Below are positions 12,501 through 23,230 of a stretch of 64,000 nucleotides of DNA, piece by piece. A program made the translations under genes and the position numbers. Numbering within the stretch: position 1 is the first letter of the stretch; each line of letters starts with the position of its first letter. The stretch is taken from NCBI RefSeq assembly GCF_002776525.5, contig NC_045443.1, positions 61,941,019 to 62,005,018 of the forward strand, given 5' to 3'. This DNA comes from Piliocolobus tephrosceles. Its lineage: Eukaryota; Chordata; Mammalia; Primates; Cercopithecidae. The notes beneath the pieces are model-generated. The model saw only the letters and a program-made list of their open reading frames with translations. It was not told the DNA's origin and made no database searches.

Positions 12501-13770
12501 CTTCTTTTCTTGGGGCACAGTTTATTGTTAGTAAACCTGTACTCCTCAGACTTTTGGGTATAATCAAGTCTGGAGTGTCTGTGATAAGGCAGCTTAGAGA
12601 TTATGTTTGCAGTCCCTATAAGCTTGTAGCTCTGCACAGTAAGCATGGAGAATTGAACAGAAGGAATTTCAGCCAGCACCTATTTGTTGGAATCTTGGGC
12701 TGGTACAGTAAAGTATAAAGGGATACCATGACATCTGGGGACAGTAAGATGTACAGGTTGTTAGAATAAAATTGCAGGGGACTGTCACAGTGGTGGCACT
12801 GAGCTATAAAATGAAAAAGCATCACAATCAAACCCCTTTCACAGCCTTCCTTTTGCTATATGCCAAGTTAGACATCTTCTAAGCCTTCCTAAAAACAGTC
12901 CTGCTAAAATAAAAAATACCATTTTAAAATATTTTCCTAGGAAAACATTATCAGGCTATTTCTTTGGCTTCTAGGAGAAATGAACATGTGATTAATATAT
13001 ATTTTCTGGTGAATAAGTACCAGGATTGAAGAAACATGTTTGGAGCTATTAAATTTTAATAAAAATAAGAAAGCGAACAATATTACTTTTCTATTGCTGA
13101 TAGAATGATACATAATTTTGAAATTCTGGTGGAAGCCTGGGTGCTTCTCTGCATTTTTATTTATAGAGTTTTAACAGCCTAAGCTTTACACCCTGTCACT
13201 TTTTTCTTGTCTTTTTTTTTTTTCCTTTCAAATAACACCTAGCAATTTTCACCTAGAATTCATCTACAGACATTTAAAAAGGTGGTATCTTTGGAGAAAA
13301 CTTGTAGTCGATCACAAGATCATCCACTAGACTTAATTTTATCCAGAAGGCTGACCTGACATTAAATGTCTAAAAATCATCTAACAGAGCTGTGAAAAGT
13401 AAGCACTACATAGGAAGAACATTTTTGCGTTCTTTGATACAGAAGACATAGGGAGCTGTGGATTTCTGCATTAATCCATTTATCGAACAACAGGAGGAAA
13501 TCAGACTGCCCGTGATTGCCCACCCTTGTTTACCAGTTGAATACCCAGCTGCAGCTGGGTTGATTTGAGAGCTCACTGGGTCGGGTTTAATCATCTTCTT
13601 TTGTCTGTCTTGAAAGCAGATGTTGAAGTGTAATCTCTCCACTTGCTGTGTAAGGAGCAGTATCTGCCTCTTCACACTCGACTTCATAAAACTTTAATGT
13701 CTTTCCAGGATTGATAAGAGTTGGTGAAAGCTACTGTTTCAGACTTGGCATTTTTGCTTTTGTTTTTCAG
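9577..13770. other. Large intron segment of TBC1D30 with few recognisable repeats
   Basis: About 4.2 kb without a recognised gene. A degraded MER5A-like hAT fragment lies at about 9725-9850 and a MIR core at about 12405-12490. The remainder (about 9860-12400 and 12490-13770) looks unique and AT-rich. Frames here are short and have no recognisable domains. Confidence 0.7.
12405..12490 (-). mobile_element. MIR SINE fragment
   Basis: Reversed MIR core: AAATGAGGAAAAGGAGGCCCAG through TTTCACACTTAAGGCTAGTGAGAGCC parallels the usual reversed MIR order (gaggaaactgaggc, then tcacacagctagtaagtggcagagcc). Confidence 0.7.
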
Positions 13771-13883
13771 ACTGTTTATTCCATGGCTCCATTCCCTTTC
13801 CCACAATTGGCAGAGTTGAGGGAAAAATACACCTACAACATTACACCGTTCCCAGCCACAGTTAAACCCACCTCAGTTTCTGG
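13771..13883 (+). CDS. TBC1D30: TBC1D30 exon (first of four in window)
   Basis: TBC1D30 is a Rab GTPase-activating protein (reported targets RAB3A and RAB8A; linked to control of primary cilia). This 113-bp exon lies between a strong acceptor (TGCTTTTGTTTTTCAG) and a donor (TGG|GTAAGG). It starts in phase 0 and reads TVYSMAPFPFPQLAELREK, then a Tyr/Pro-rich stretch to VKPTSVS, leaving two bases that complete a Gly codon with the next exon. It is just C-terminal of, or at the end of, the TBC domain; the catalytic Arg and Gln fingers must lie upstream of the window. An in-frame ATG (13783-13785) with G at +4 could serve a 5'-truncated transcript. Recognition is from the peptide sequence and the exon series. 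Confidence 0.95.
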
Positions 13884-14680
13884 GTAAGGTTTTTTAATTC
13901 CTCATTGTTTTCATGATGGAAGACTTAATATCTTAATTTGTTATTGTAAATTAATATTTATGAAGCCCCAGAGATATGTTTAAGTAATTTGACACTTAGA
14001 ATCTGAATGTCCCTTTCCAAATGGTTTTGATTTAAACTCAAGAGAGATTTTTAAAAGTGTACTTTCCAGAGAAATTTGGAACATAAACTGAAGAGATATT
14101 TAGCAACCCCAAAACTTACCTAATGATATCAAGCATTAAAAATCTCAATAGTTAAAATAGTGTGGAACCTGTATACAAGTACACAGATGAGCTGATTTAA
14201 AAACTGTGAAGACCAAAAATTGACAGTTGATAAAGAGTTTATCATATGAAAAATAAGCATATTGAATCAATGGTGAAAAGTTATACTATTTAGTAAATGA
14301 TGATGGGCTAATGGGAACTAATTTGGAAAGAAAATGAGAGTCAGACCTCATACTAGATGCCAGGATAAATTCCATATGGATGAATGTGTTAAATAGAAAC
14401 AATGAAATAATAAAATTAGCATAAGAAAATGTGGAAGAATTCCTTTAGTTCTTTGGAATTGGGAAGGCCTTAATAACTGACTCAAAATAAAAAAAAAAAT
14501 ACAGAAAAAAATAAGTACTTTAAATATAATTTTCTGGATGACCCAAATGGAACAAAACCAAACCGCTATAAGTAGACTCAAAACTATCTGTGGAAGGATA
14601 TTTTTAACTTACTATGCAAAATAGGGACGGATATTGCTAATATATAAAATTCCTAGAAATTGATAAGAAAATGGCCACCC

Positions 14681-14882
14681 AAGCTGGGTGTGTGTCTCAG
14701 CACTTTGGGAAGCTGAAGCAGGAGGATCACTTAAGGCCAGGAATTCGAGACCAGCCTGGGCAACATAGCAAGACTCTGTCTCTACAAAAATTACAAAAAT
14801 TAGCTGGGTGTAGTAGTGTATACCTGTAGTCCTAGCTACTTGTGAGGCTGAGGCAGGAGGATTGCTTGTGCCCAGGAGTTTG
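14681..14882 (+). mobile_element. Alu, 3'-truncated (J/S-type)
   Basis: The left arm and the start of the right arm are present (CAGCACTTTGGGAAGCTGAAG through GGCTGAGGCAGGAGGATTGC). It stops abruptly at CCCAGGAGTTTG without an A-tail, so it was probably cut by a later deletion. Confidence 0.85.
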
Positions 14883-15009
14883 TAATAACATATTATTGGA
14901 AACACTCAAGTGTATACCATTAGCAGCCTGGTTCCACACTATGGGGTGTGTACATCCAGTAGAACTGTAAGAAAGCATAAGGAAGCTCTGTGTATGAATA
15001 TGGAAAGGT

Positions 15010-15284
15010 TTCTTTTCTTTCTTTCTTTTTTCTAAACCTCACTTTGTCACCCAGGCTAGAGTGCAGTGGTGCAATCATGTCATACTATGTGGCCTTAACT
15101 TTCAGGCTCAAGTGATTTTCCCATATCAGTCTCCTAAGTAACTGGGGCCATTCCTAAATTTCTTGCAGAGACAGCGTCTCGCTATGTTACCCAGTCTGGT
15201 TTTGAACTCTTGGGCTCAAGCAGTCCTCCTGCCTTAGCCTCCCAAAGTGCTGAGATTATAGGTGTGAACCACTGTGCCCAGCCC
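15010..15284 (-). mobile_element. AluJ-type
   Basis: Reverse, diverged Alu with a T/C-rich tail at the left. It is flanked by an 11-bp target-site duplication AAAGGTTTCTT / AAAGATTTCTT (15004-15014 and 15287-15297). Confidence 0.88.
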
Positions 15285-15561
15285 GTAAAGATTTCTTATA
15301 TGAATAAAGGCAAGATGCAGAAGAGCATATATAGTATGCTAATAGTTATCCAAAAAGAAGAGAAAAATAAAAGCATGTAGTCATATTTGCTTATGTGTGC
15401 TCAGAGAAACTGAAGAATATGTAAGAACAAGTAACGATGATCACCTGTGGGAATTAGGTAGGAGATTCTCACAAGTGACCGTGGTTACTAGTTTCAGTGG
15501 GCAGAAGTTGGACAGAGATGGGAGGGAAACTTTTTATAAATCATGTAATTATATAAAATTC

Positions 15562-15748
15562 TTTTTTTTTTTTTTTGAGACAGAGTCTTGTTCTGTCGTT
15601 GCCCAGGCTGGAATGCAGTGGCGTGATCTTGGCTCACTGCAACCTCTGCCTCCCGGGTTCAAGCGATAGTAGCTGGAATTACAGATGCACGGCACCACAC
15701 CAGGCTAATTTCTATATATTTTTAGTAGAGATGGGGTTTCACCATGTG
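15562..15748 (-). mobile_element. Alu fragment with internal deletion
   Basis: Reverse Alu that begins with poly(T). It lacks about 28 bp in the left-to-middle segment (CAAGCGAT joins directly to AGTAGCTGG) and ends early at TTTCACCATGT. It lies 120 bp upstream of the acceptor of the next TBC1D30 exon. Confidence 0.88.
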
Positions 15749-15868
15749 AATTATATGTAATTCTATGTTAATTATATATATGGCATTTAAACCATGTAAC
15801 TGTATTATGTTTTGAAATACTTCTGGTTTTCTTTCTATATTTCTTTTTTGTCTTTTATGTTTTTCAAG

Positions 15869-16008
15869 ACGACATAGTAAGGCCAGAGACAGTGATGAAG
15901 AGAATGACCCAGACGATGAGGATGCTGTCGTTAATGCAGTGGGGTGTCTTGGACCTTTTAGTGGGTTCCTGGCTCCTGAACTGCAGAAGTACCAAAAACA
16001 AATTAAAG
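15869..16008 (+). CDS. TBC1D30: TBC1D30 exon (second in window)
   Basis: 140-bp exon between acceptor TATGTTTTTCAAG and donor G|GTAAAG. It completes the Gly codon and encodes RHSKARDSDEENDPDDEDAV, a strongly acidic stretch (12 Asp/Glu within about 17 residues), then a short hydrophobic segment with GCLGPFSGFLAPELQKYQ. It ends one base into the next codon. The acidic tract suggests a disordered linker between the TBC domain and the C-terminal region. Pfam describes a DUF4682 region in this family; whether these residues belong to it cannot be settled from sequence alone. Confidence 0.95.
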
Positions 16009-16133
16009 GTAAAGAGGTGGCTCTTGATTTAGATTATCAAGATGTATTGGTTTACTACAATAAGAGTAACACTGTGTCCTATAGATGCTTCAGTAATTTT
16101 CTGAACTGGTTACAACTATTAAAAGTCTTTATT

Positions 16134-16269
16134 AGGCTAGGCATGGTGGGTCATGCCTGTAAGCCCAGCACTTTGAGACAGGATGATCATTTGAAGCCAG
16201 GTGTTCAAGACTAGCCTGAGCAATATAGGGAGACCCTGTCTCTACCAAAACACAACAACAACAACAACA
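16134..16269 (+). mobile_element. Alu left-monomer-type fragment
   Basis: AGGCTAGGCATGGTGGGTCA through GACCCTGTCTCTACC, followed by a (ACA)n tail. Only about 130 bp is present. It ends just before a second Alu in the same direction. Confidence 0.85.
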
Positions 16270-16286
16270 TTAAAAAGTCGTTACTA

Positions 16287-16575
16287 GGCTGGATGTGGTG
16301 GCTCACACTTGTAATCCCAGCACTTTGGGAGGCTGAGGCAGGTGGATCATGAGGTCAGGAGTTCGAGAGCAGCCTGGCCAATATGGTGAAACCCTGTCTC
16401 TACTAAAAATGCAAAAATTAGCTGGGTGTGGTGGTGTGTGCCTGTAATCCCAGCTACTCAGGAGGCTGAGGCAGGAGAACTGCTTGAACCCGGGAGGTGG
16501 AGGTTGCAGTGAGCTGAGATCATGCCACTGCACTCCAGCCTGGGCAACAGAGCAAGACTCCATCTTAAAAAAAAA
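16287..16575 (+). mobile_element. AluS-type
   Basis: Full-length Alu with a short A-tail, flanked by GTTACTA (16280-16286 and 16578-16584). It is only 15 bp downstream of the previous Alu monomer, so the two form a head-to-tail pair in the intron. Confidence 0.92.
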
Positions 16576-16981
16576 TTGTTACTAAAAGCATCTTCTCTGT
16601 TACTTTATCTTTTTATTATGTAATAGTTTCTCTCTGTATTATGTGTTACATGCATAATACATGTTTCTTTTTCTCTATGGTGACTTTTGCTCCCATTTAT
16701 TGGATTCAACTTTGTATGCTAAGTTCCTTAGCACAGAGCCTGGCATATAGTAGATGCTTAATATACTCCATCTGAGTTTAATTTATTCCATACTGGCTTC
16801 TTTTACAATAGGATTACCCTTTAAATCAAAACATTATGGTGACCTCTACTTGAATTTCTTGAGTGACAAGAAACTCATTATTTTACAAGACACTTTGCTA
16901 GATTCTTCCCCTTAGTCCATGGTTTCTAGTTACAAAGAGATAACTTCCACCAACCCGTTCTACTAATAGTTCTTCTCTTTG

Positions 16982-17817
16982 CTTTTTTTTTCTATTTGAA
17001 GGCATCACTGTTTATTAACTGACCAGATTACAAAAATAATCATGGTAGACCCCTTAGTTCATCCTTCTAATAAGCCTGTAGCTCTTCTCTTCCCTATTGC
17101 CAGCATTTCTACCTTCCACAAAATAGGAGGTCTTTTCCTTCATTCTACCTTGGGGAGAGGATAATTTAAGGGTCACAGGAAGTTACTGGCTTTTTTGAAG
17201 CCTTTTCCAACAGTATAGATCTCATGAATCAGATCCTCCATGTAGATGATGTCATATTTACCAAGAGATTGAGCAAAGTGTTATCTGTCATGGCAATTTG
17301 CTTCTTATCAATTTTGCTATAATGACACTTGTAGATTAGTTCATTTACTTACTTTAGGTTTGGGTTTGCGCATGCAATGTATGGTTCTCCAATCCTCACC
17401 TTGTTAATTGAAGCCTTGCTGAGCTTAACAAAGGTTCCATTGAAGATCTGATGAAGGCGAAGAAACTCTAACACCTTTCAGACCTTTGGGCTCACACCAT
17501 TGATATCTCTGATCCTTAGGGAAAGGGACAGTTTGGGTTCTGCAAGAACATAGACGTTGCCAGCTTTTCTTGCCCTCCTAGCCATTTGAACGTCAGTTCT
17601 GTCCATCTGCCTGTATTCCTTGTGGCTGTGTTTAGCTTTTTCATAGATAAGCTTCCTCCTTGCCTTTTGAAGCATCTTTTCAGCAAACTTCTTTTTCAGG
17701 TGCTTGATCTTCAGCTCTGGCAAAATCCCTTTGCTTTTTCTTGAGGGTTTCTGGCACAGCAGGCACCTTCTTTTTCTTCTCTTCGACACCATCCATAGTT
17801 CCAGCTGGAAAGGAGGA
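16982..17817 (-). pseudogene. RPL7P: RPL7 processed pseudogene (ribosomal protein L7 retrocopy)
   Basis: On the minus strand an ATG at 17796 starts a reading that opens with MDGVEEKKKKVPAVPETLKK, the L7 N-terminus. Further L7 blocks follow: ELKIKHLKKKFAEKML, RKLIYEKAKHSHKEYRQM, RDINGVSPKV and YMEDLIHEIYTVGK. Frameshifts and stops break it (for example near 17700 and below about 17475). It has no introns and keeps a 5' leader (TCCTCC...GCTGGAACT) and an AATAAA near 17012. A T-run at the left represents the former A-tail. The 12-bp direct repeats TTCTTCTCTTTG (16970-16981) and TTCTTCCCTTTG (17818-17829) are its target-site duplication. It is inside a TBC1D30 intron, antisense. It is not expected to make protein; the symbol stands for the pseudogene family, not a numbered locus. 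Confidence 0.95.
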
Positions 17818-17829
17818 TTCTTCCCTTTG

Positions 17830-19705
17830 GAAAAAAATAGAACAAGAGTGCTTACTCCCTCTTCTACCTGATATCCCTTCAAATCTTTGAGGACAGCTAT
17901 CATGTCCTCCAAAGCTTTCTCAAAGGCCCAAGTTCAGAATTTCTTTAAGCATGTCTCTTAAGTTTTGACTTCTGGACCTCCTAATATTCTATTAATTTAC
18001 CTCTAGATATCCTATAATTTGGTAATGTTCCTCTTAAAATGTGGTGCTCTGAATCACATGCCATGTTTTATTTCATTTTTTTTTTTTCTATGCAGAATAG
18101 ACTTCTGTGGTCTGGACATTATCAATGGTATGCACTGTTTTAAAGTTTGTGGTTCTGTACGTCCTTTCTTGTCTTGGGTGGCAGCTTTTCTTTTAGGATA
18201 TTTATTCTACCTCTTCTAGTTTGAAGACCTTCTCCTTGTTCAGAGAAGTTAGAAATATGCTGAAAGAGGACGGAAACAGAATAGATGTCAGGCACCTCTG
18301 TGTTATCTTTGTCATCTGCCAACTTTATACCACCTTCTTGAAGTCATGGGGCTATCTTCTCATTTTTTCGGTTCTTGTTTGGAAGGTAGGAGCAATGGCA
18401 GCAACTGCTGCTATTTCTAACTTTTGGTTGTGATCTTTTGGAGTATTTCCTGCAAGCCTCAGCTTGTTTTGAGTTTTAACCTTTTTAATGGCTGGGCTCA
18501 TGCTGTTTTATGAGTATGTCCTTGGTATGTGCTCTCCTCTCATCCTTTTAAATGGCTTTTAAAAATCTGAACCCAACAAGAGTCTTCTTGATTTCTGCAA
18601 TGCCTTCTACCCCCTTTCTTATTGCTTGATTTTCAGCTTTTGATTTCTAGCCATAGGATCAATATGTATTTTAATGGTAAAGTTTTTGAATCTGGGTTTC
18701 TGTAGCCTGGGTCTGTGTTTCATTTTTTTCTCTGTTTTTCTTTCTGTGCATTTTTGTGCTCAAGGATGACATGATTACTTTCTCCTAAATTTCATCATTA
18801 GTCTTTCTTGTTGATTTTGCTCTGATTAGCAGTTTCTCTTTTAATTTCCTTCTCCTTACAGAAATGATTACAGTAAAAAAATGAAGTAAATTTCTGAGAT
18901 GTTTAGCCTTTGTCTGAATAACACTGTCAGCAGATGTTAGGATAGTTGGAATCTCTCTGTCTTTTTTTACTCTGGCTCCCATGTCAGTTTTACAAATTGT
19001 GCTGGAGAAACTTGCTCTCTCCCACTTTGGCCTGTGCAGTCTGTGGGTTACTCCCACCCAGTATTGTTTCTCTTTCTTGGAGGTCATCTCAATTTTATTT
19101 AAGAGACAAATCTGCTAGTTGTAGCTATCACAGGAGCAGACACCACATCAGACATAACAACAGAGTGGACAGGAAATGTTTGTTACATGAACAAAGCATT
19201 CATTTGAGTGATACAGTGGTCTGAAGTCTTGATAATGTTATAAATTGTTACTATTTTTAATGTAAGAATAATGCACTTTTAATGACTGTCTAAACTCTAC
19301 AAACCATCAATCCTGTATAAATCCTCATGCAGTTGTGTGGAAATCTGTACAATGATTTTAGAAATTAAGAGTTATATCTTTCTAAGGGAATCTTAGAAAA
19401 TGGCAGTGATTTTTATCTGGAAGCAGTTGATGTTATGTCTATATAGCTAACAAACTGGTAACAAAATCAAACACTGAACCCACATAGCTCATGTCAGACC
19501 CACAGTTAGGTTAATAAGAAAATGCAGAAATATTTTCAGGAGCACATCAAAATAAGCACTAGACAAACTCTAGTATGCATTTTTTTCTGTGATTTAGAAT
19601 TTAATGGAGGTTAAGATACTGCACTGGGTTGTAGTGTAATCAATTTCCATTTACTCCTGTTCCCCTCCGCCGACCATCTCCTTATGTCTCATCCTTCGAG
19701 TGCAG
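17830..19705. other. Intron segment with unexplained coding-like fragments on the minus strand
   Basis: Nearly 1.9 kb with no Alu. On the minus strand, Lys-rich frames (19087-18785, and stretches at about 18480-18140 broken by stops) look like fragments of a basic protein. A T-rich run at 18068-18087 could be an old A-tail of a minus-strand retrocopy. I do not recognise the parent and cannot exclude chance. Confidence 0.35.
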
Positions 19706-19912
19706 AGCCAAATGAGGAGCAGAGTCTGAGATCTAATAACATTGCAGAGCTGAGTCCAGGAGCAATCAATTCCTGTCGAAGTGAATACCATGCAGCTTTT
19801 AACAGTATGATGATGGAACGCATGACCACAGATATCAATGCACTGAAGCGGCAGTACTCTCGAATTAAAAAGAAGCAACAGCAGCAGGTTCATCAGGTGT
19901 ACATCAGGGCAG
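19706..19912 (+). CDS. TBC1D30: TBC1D30 exon (third in window)
   Basis: 207-bp exon between acceptor TTCGAGTGCAG and donor GCAG|GTAATG. It reads EPNEEQSLRSNNIAELSPG, then SEYHAAFNSMMMERMTTDIN and ALKRQYSRIKKKQQQQVHQ to VYIRA. The second half (about 45 residues) is strongly helical and basic, with a four-Gln run and heptad-like spacing, so a short coiled coil is likely. Phase 1 in and phase 1 out, so the exon could be skipped without changing the frame. The acceptor polypyrimidine tract is interrupted (CCGCCGACC, TTCGAG) and may be weak. Confidence 0.95.
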
Positions 19913-21036
19913 GTAATGCGATTCTTCATCTGAATCAATTTCAACTGCATCTCAACTTGTGAAATGAAGAACAAATAATCCTAGGAAGGCCTTGGAATTA
20001 CTAACTGTAGCTCAGTATCTGTCAACACAGCTGGCTTGAGATAATAGCATATTTAGCATCTCATTTTAAATTTTATTTTATCAGGCTCTAAAGAAGAAAA
20101 AGACTGCAGGTTCTTTTTAGGCCCCAAGGACCAGGCAGTTGATGGTATTAAACACGTCTCTACTATGTGTGCTGTGGAGAAGGGTTTACAAATGATTAAA
20201 GTGTTGCAAAGCCATGCAGTCCTTGGACTTGAGAAATTTTGGAGCTTTTGCCCCATAAATTTTATGCATCTGAGTATAGAATTTAGCCATCTGCACACTA
20301 GTAAATTAAGCTATATACTAGTCATTTAGGTGATATTATAACAGATGATGTGATCAGAGAAAATGGAAAAAAAAAAAAGCCTGTGCTTTGCTGACGGCAA
20401 GTATCTTGGGAGTATACTAAAAAGAACACAATTATAATGCAATTGGAAATGCTCTTTTCCAAGGATTGCCAAACTTTTGTAATTCCAAAAGTCCCAGTGA
20501 ACAATCTGCTTTATTGTTTAATATATGCTGATTTGGGAGTTGTTTATTCTTGCTTGAAGTGAATATCCTAATGAAAATGATGCCTGTCCAGAATTAACCA
20601 AAATATAAATTTGACGTGTTTCTAAAGTGGCATGTGAGCATGTGACTGATCTTGCACAAAAACTGAATTTACCTTCCATTTATCAGAGAAGAATAGTTGA
20701 CTTCTTGACGATTCTCACTTTATCCTGAATCTTTAATGAACAATTTCACTTTAAGTTTCAAAAACATTGGCACATACATTTCCTAATTTTGTCCTTAAAA
20801 CAAATCTATGAGGAAGGCAAGGACAGATAGTCTCATCTTCTTCCAAATGGTGTGGAAATGGTGATTCAGGAAGGCTTAGCAAGTGTCCAGGGTTATATAG
20901 CTATAGTGAGTGGTCAGGCCAGGGCTAGAACACAGGTGTTCTGAATCTTTGTACAGTCCCTTTTTAACTACACTGTACAAGTCTTTGGATGTGATGGTAA
21001 ACAATTGCCCAGGGTGCTAAATTGACCCAGTGGCTT
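19913..21036. other. Intron segment, mostly unique
   Basis: No gene is supported. A MIR-like fragment on the minus strand lies at about 20790-20945 (CTATGAGGAAGGCAAGGAC through GGTTATATAGCTATAGTGAG). The rest has no recognisable family. Confidence 0.6.
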
Positions 21037-21555
21037 GTACCCTCATCAGGGATCAGCAAGCTGTGATCTATAGGCCAAATCCTGCTCACTACCTGTTTTT
21101 GTAAGTACAGTTTTTTTTGTTTGTTTGTTTGGTTTTTTGAGATGGAGTCTTACTCTGTCATTCAGGCTGGAGTGCAGTGGTGCAATCTCAGCTCACTGTA
21201 ACCTCCACTTCCCAGGTTCAAGCAATTCTTGTGCCTCAGCCTCCCAAGTAGCTGGGATTACAGGCATGCACCACCACGCCCGGCTAATTTTTGTATTTTT
21301 AGTAGAGACGGGGTTTCACCATGTTGGCCAGGCTGATCTTGAACTTCTGACCTCAGGTGATCTGCCCACCTTGGCCTCCCAAAGTGCTGGGATTACAGGA
21401 GTGGGCCACTGCACCCAGCCTGTAAATACAGTTTTATTGGAACACAGACATGCCCGTTTTTTTACAGGTTGTCTAAGGCTCCTTTCACACTACAGTAGCT
21501 AAAATATTTACAGTCTGGTCCTTTACAGGAAAAGTTTGCTGACCCTTTCTCTAGA
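21037..21555 (+). mobile_element. hAT-Charlie-type DNA transposon fragment, split by an Alu
   Basis: Left part GGGATCAGCAAGCTGTGATC and right part ending AAAAGTTTGCTGACCC form imperfect terminal inverted repeats (GTCAGCAAAC type). Internal words TTTTATTGGAACACAGACATG and AAAATATTTACAGTCTGG belong to a common nonautonomous hAT family; I do not name the subfamily. The Alu at 21115-21420 interrupts it. Confidence 0.7.
21115..21420 (-). mobile_element. AluS-type
   Basis: Full-length reverse Alu with a (TTTG)n-like tail. The target-site duplication is TGTAAGTACAGTTTT / TGTAAATACAGTTTT (21100-21114 and 21421-21435). Confidence 0.95.
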
Positions 21556-21616
21556 TCATGGTTGATGTGGTTATCTTTAAGGGAAAGATTGCCGCTCAAA
21601 GGCAAATCTCTAGAGC

Positions 21617-22137
21617 ATTGGTTCTCGAAATTTAGTGTGCATACAGATCATTTGGGGATCTGCTAAAATATAGACTCTGTTTCAGTAGGTTTGGAATGGA
21701 GCTGAAATTATATGTTTCTAACAAGCCCGTAGGCATTGCTGGTGCTGCTGCTTGGGGACTGTATTAGTCTGTTTTCACATTGCAAAGAGACATACTTGAG
21801 ACTGGGCAATTTATAAGAGGCTTAATGGACTTACAGTTTCACATGGCTGGGGCGGCCTCACAATCATGGTGGAAGGTAAGGAGGAACAAGTCACATCTTA
21901 TGTGAATGGCAGCAGGCAAAGAGAACTTGTGCAGGGAAACTCCCATTTTTGAAATCATCAGATCTTGTGAGACTTAGTCACTATCACGAGAACAGCATGG
22001 GAAAACCCACCCCCATGATTCAGTTGTCTCTTACTGGGTCCCTCCTATAACACATGAGAATTATGGGAGCTACAAGATGAGATTTGGGTGGGGACACAGC
22101 CAAACCATATCAGGGACCATGGTTTGAGCAGCATGGT
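21617..22137 (+). mobile_element. MER5A (hAT-Charlie) split by an LTR
   Basis: Left part GCATTGGTTCTCGAAATTTAG through TTTCAGTAGG and TTTCTAACAAGCCCG to GCTGCTTGGGGAC; right part GGGACCATGGTTTGAGC. Together they form a MER5A. The solo LTR at 21760-22112 separates them with a GGGAC duplication. Confidence 0.88.
21760..22112 (-). mobile_element. MaLR solo LTR (MSTA/THE1-type)
   Basis: It starts TGTATTAGTCTGTTTTCACA and ends AAACCATATCA, the standard reversed MST/THE1 LTR ends with TG...CA termini. A 5-bp GGGAC target-site duplication lies at 21755-21759 and 22113-22117. Internal landmarks are CAATTTATAAG, CAATCATGGTGGAAGG, CACTATCACGAGAACAGCAT and AAGATGAGATTTGGGTGG. There is no internal region, so it is a recombined solo LTR. 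Confidence 0.93.
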
Positions 22138-23214
22138 TTTAGATGAGATGGTATACGATAGGATTAGCAGCACAGGGGGAGAGACTGAACTTGAACTAGA
22201 GGCAAAAAGACCTTAGCTTCTGAGACTTAATGGAAGGTGGTGAGGATGGCGGTTGAGGTATCAGCTTCCGAGGTTAGGGAGGATGGGAAATAGAGGCCTT
22301 TCAGACTTGATAGCTTTTGTTTTCATGGAGAAATTGGGGGAAAGCTGTTTGGTGGGAATAAGGTGGAGGTTGGGAGTAAATGAGAGGTTAAAGAAAGTAA
22401 TGAAGATTTAGTTAGGTCATTGAAAGGAGTGAGACAGGGAAATGAAAAGATTGTTTGGTATTAAGGACCCAGTGAAATGAGAGGTCATGAATTTGAAGGG
22501 CTCAGTTTCAGAAAAGAGAATGTGGATTATGGATCCCAGGTTGGGGCTTTACTAGCAATGTGTGACAAAGAGACAGGGATGCCTATGAGGCAGTGATCTA
22601 AGCAGTCAGCCAAGCATCTGGCAGGGTAGGGGTGTTAGTGAGCCGAAGGCACATGAGGGGTTATGAGGAGCCTGAGGAACAAGGAGCCAGAAGTCTCTGT
22701 GGTTCATTACCACATATAGTTAGACTGAGAGCCTGAGAGCTGGAAGAGCCACATATAGTTAGACTGAGAGCCTGAGAGCTGGAAGAGCCAAAGTGAGGAG
22801 TATTAGAATTAAATATTTTCACATAAGGTGGAGCTGGGTGATAAGGTTTAGGATGGAACTGGGGAGGCTGAGGAACTATGAGAATGTAATGGAGGGCCAG
22901 TCACAGTGACAGTCAAATAATTGGTGAGGTGGCAGGAATGTGGTGAAGAGGAGACAGTTATCAACATTTTCAGTTGATATTGGGGTATGACCAGTGGTAA
23001 ATGACAACAGTAGAGAAGGGTGGAAGTTAGTTCAGCCAGATGACCTGGACATCAAGGAGGAAGGAAACTCACACACAGAGGGAGAGGCTTTCTCCCTACA
23101 ACTTCTGTCTGCAGCTGCCATCCTGGGACCATGTGTGTTGAATGCTGCATTGGAAATAGGAGCCTGGTCATAGCCACAGGAGGTCAACGATAATGCCATT
23201 GACAGTGCCTTCTA
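22138..23214. other. Purine-rich intron segment
   Basis: About 1.1 kb rich in A and G on the + strand, without a supported gene or a well-recognised repeat. It contains the exact 39-bp tandem duplication. Confidence 0.6.
22712..22789. repeat. Exact 39-bp tandem duplication
   Basis: The unit that begins ACATATAGTTAGACTGAGAG and ends GGAAGAGCC occurs twice with no spacer and no mismatch (22712-22750 and 22751-22789). The absence of divergence suggests a recent event, or a polymorphic site. Confidence 0.97.
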
Positions 23215-23230
23215 GGAGAACAAAGCTTTT

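Noticed and set aside
16287..16563. Minus-strand 86-residue protein
   Set aside because: Pure translation of the Alu at 16287-16575 in its antisense direction.
17478..17912. Functional ribosomal protein L7 gene
   Set aside because: The open part covers only the N-terminal half, begins in unrelated upstream sequence, and the remaining L7 sequence is frameshifted with stops; intronless with a tail and target-site duplication.
22712..22789. CRISPR-like or satellite array
   Set aside because: Only two adjacent units without spacers, in a primate intron; a simple tandem duplication.
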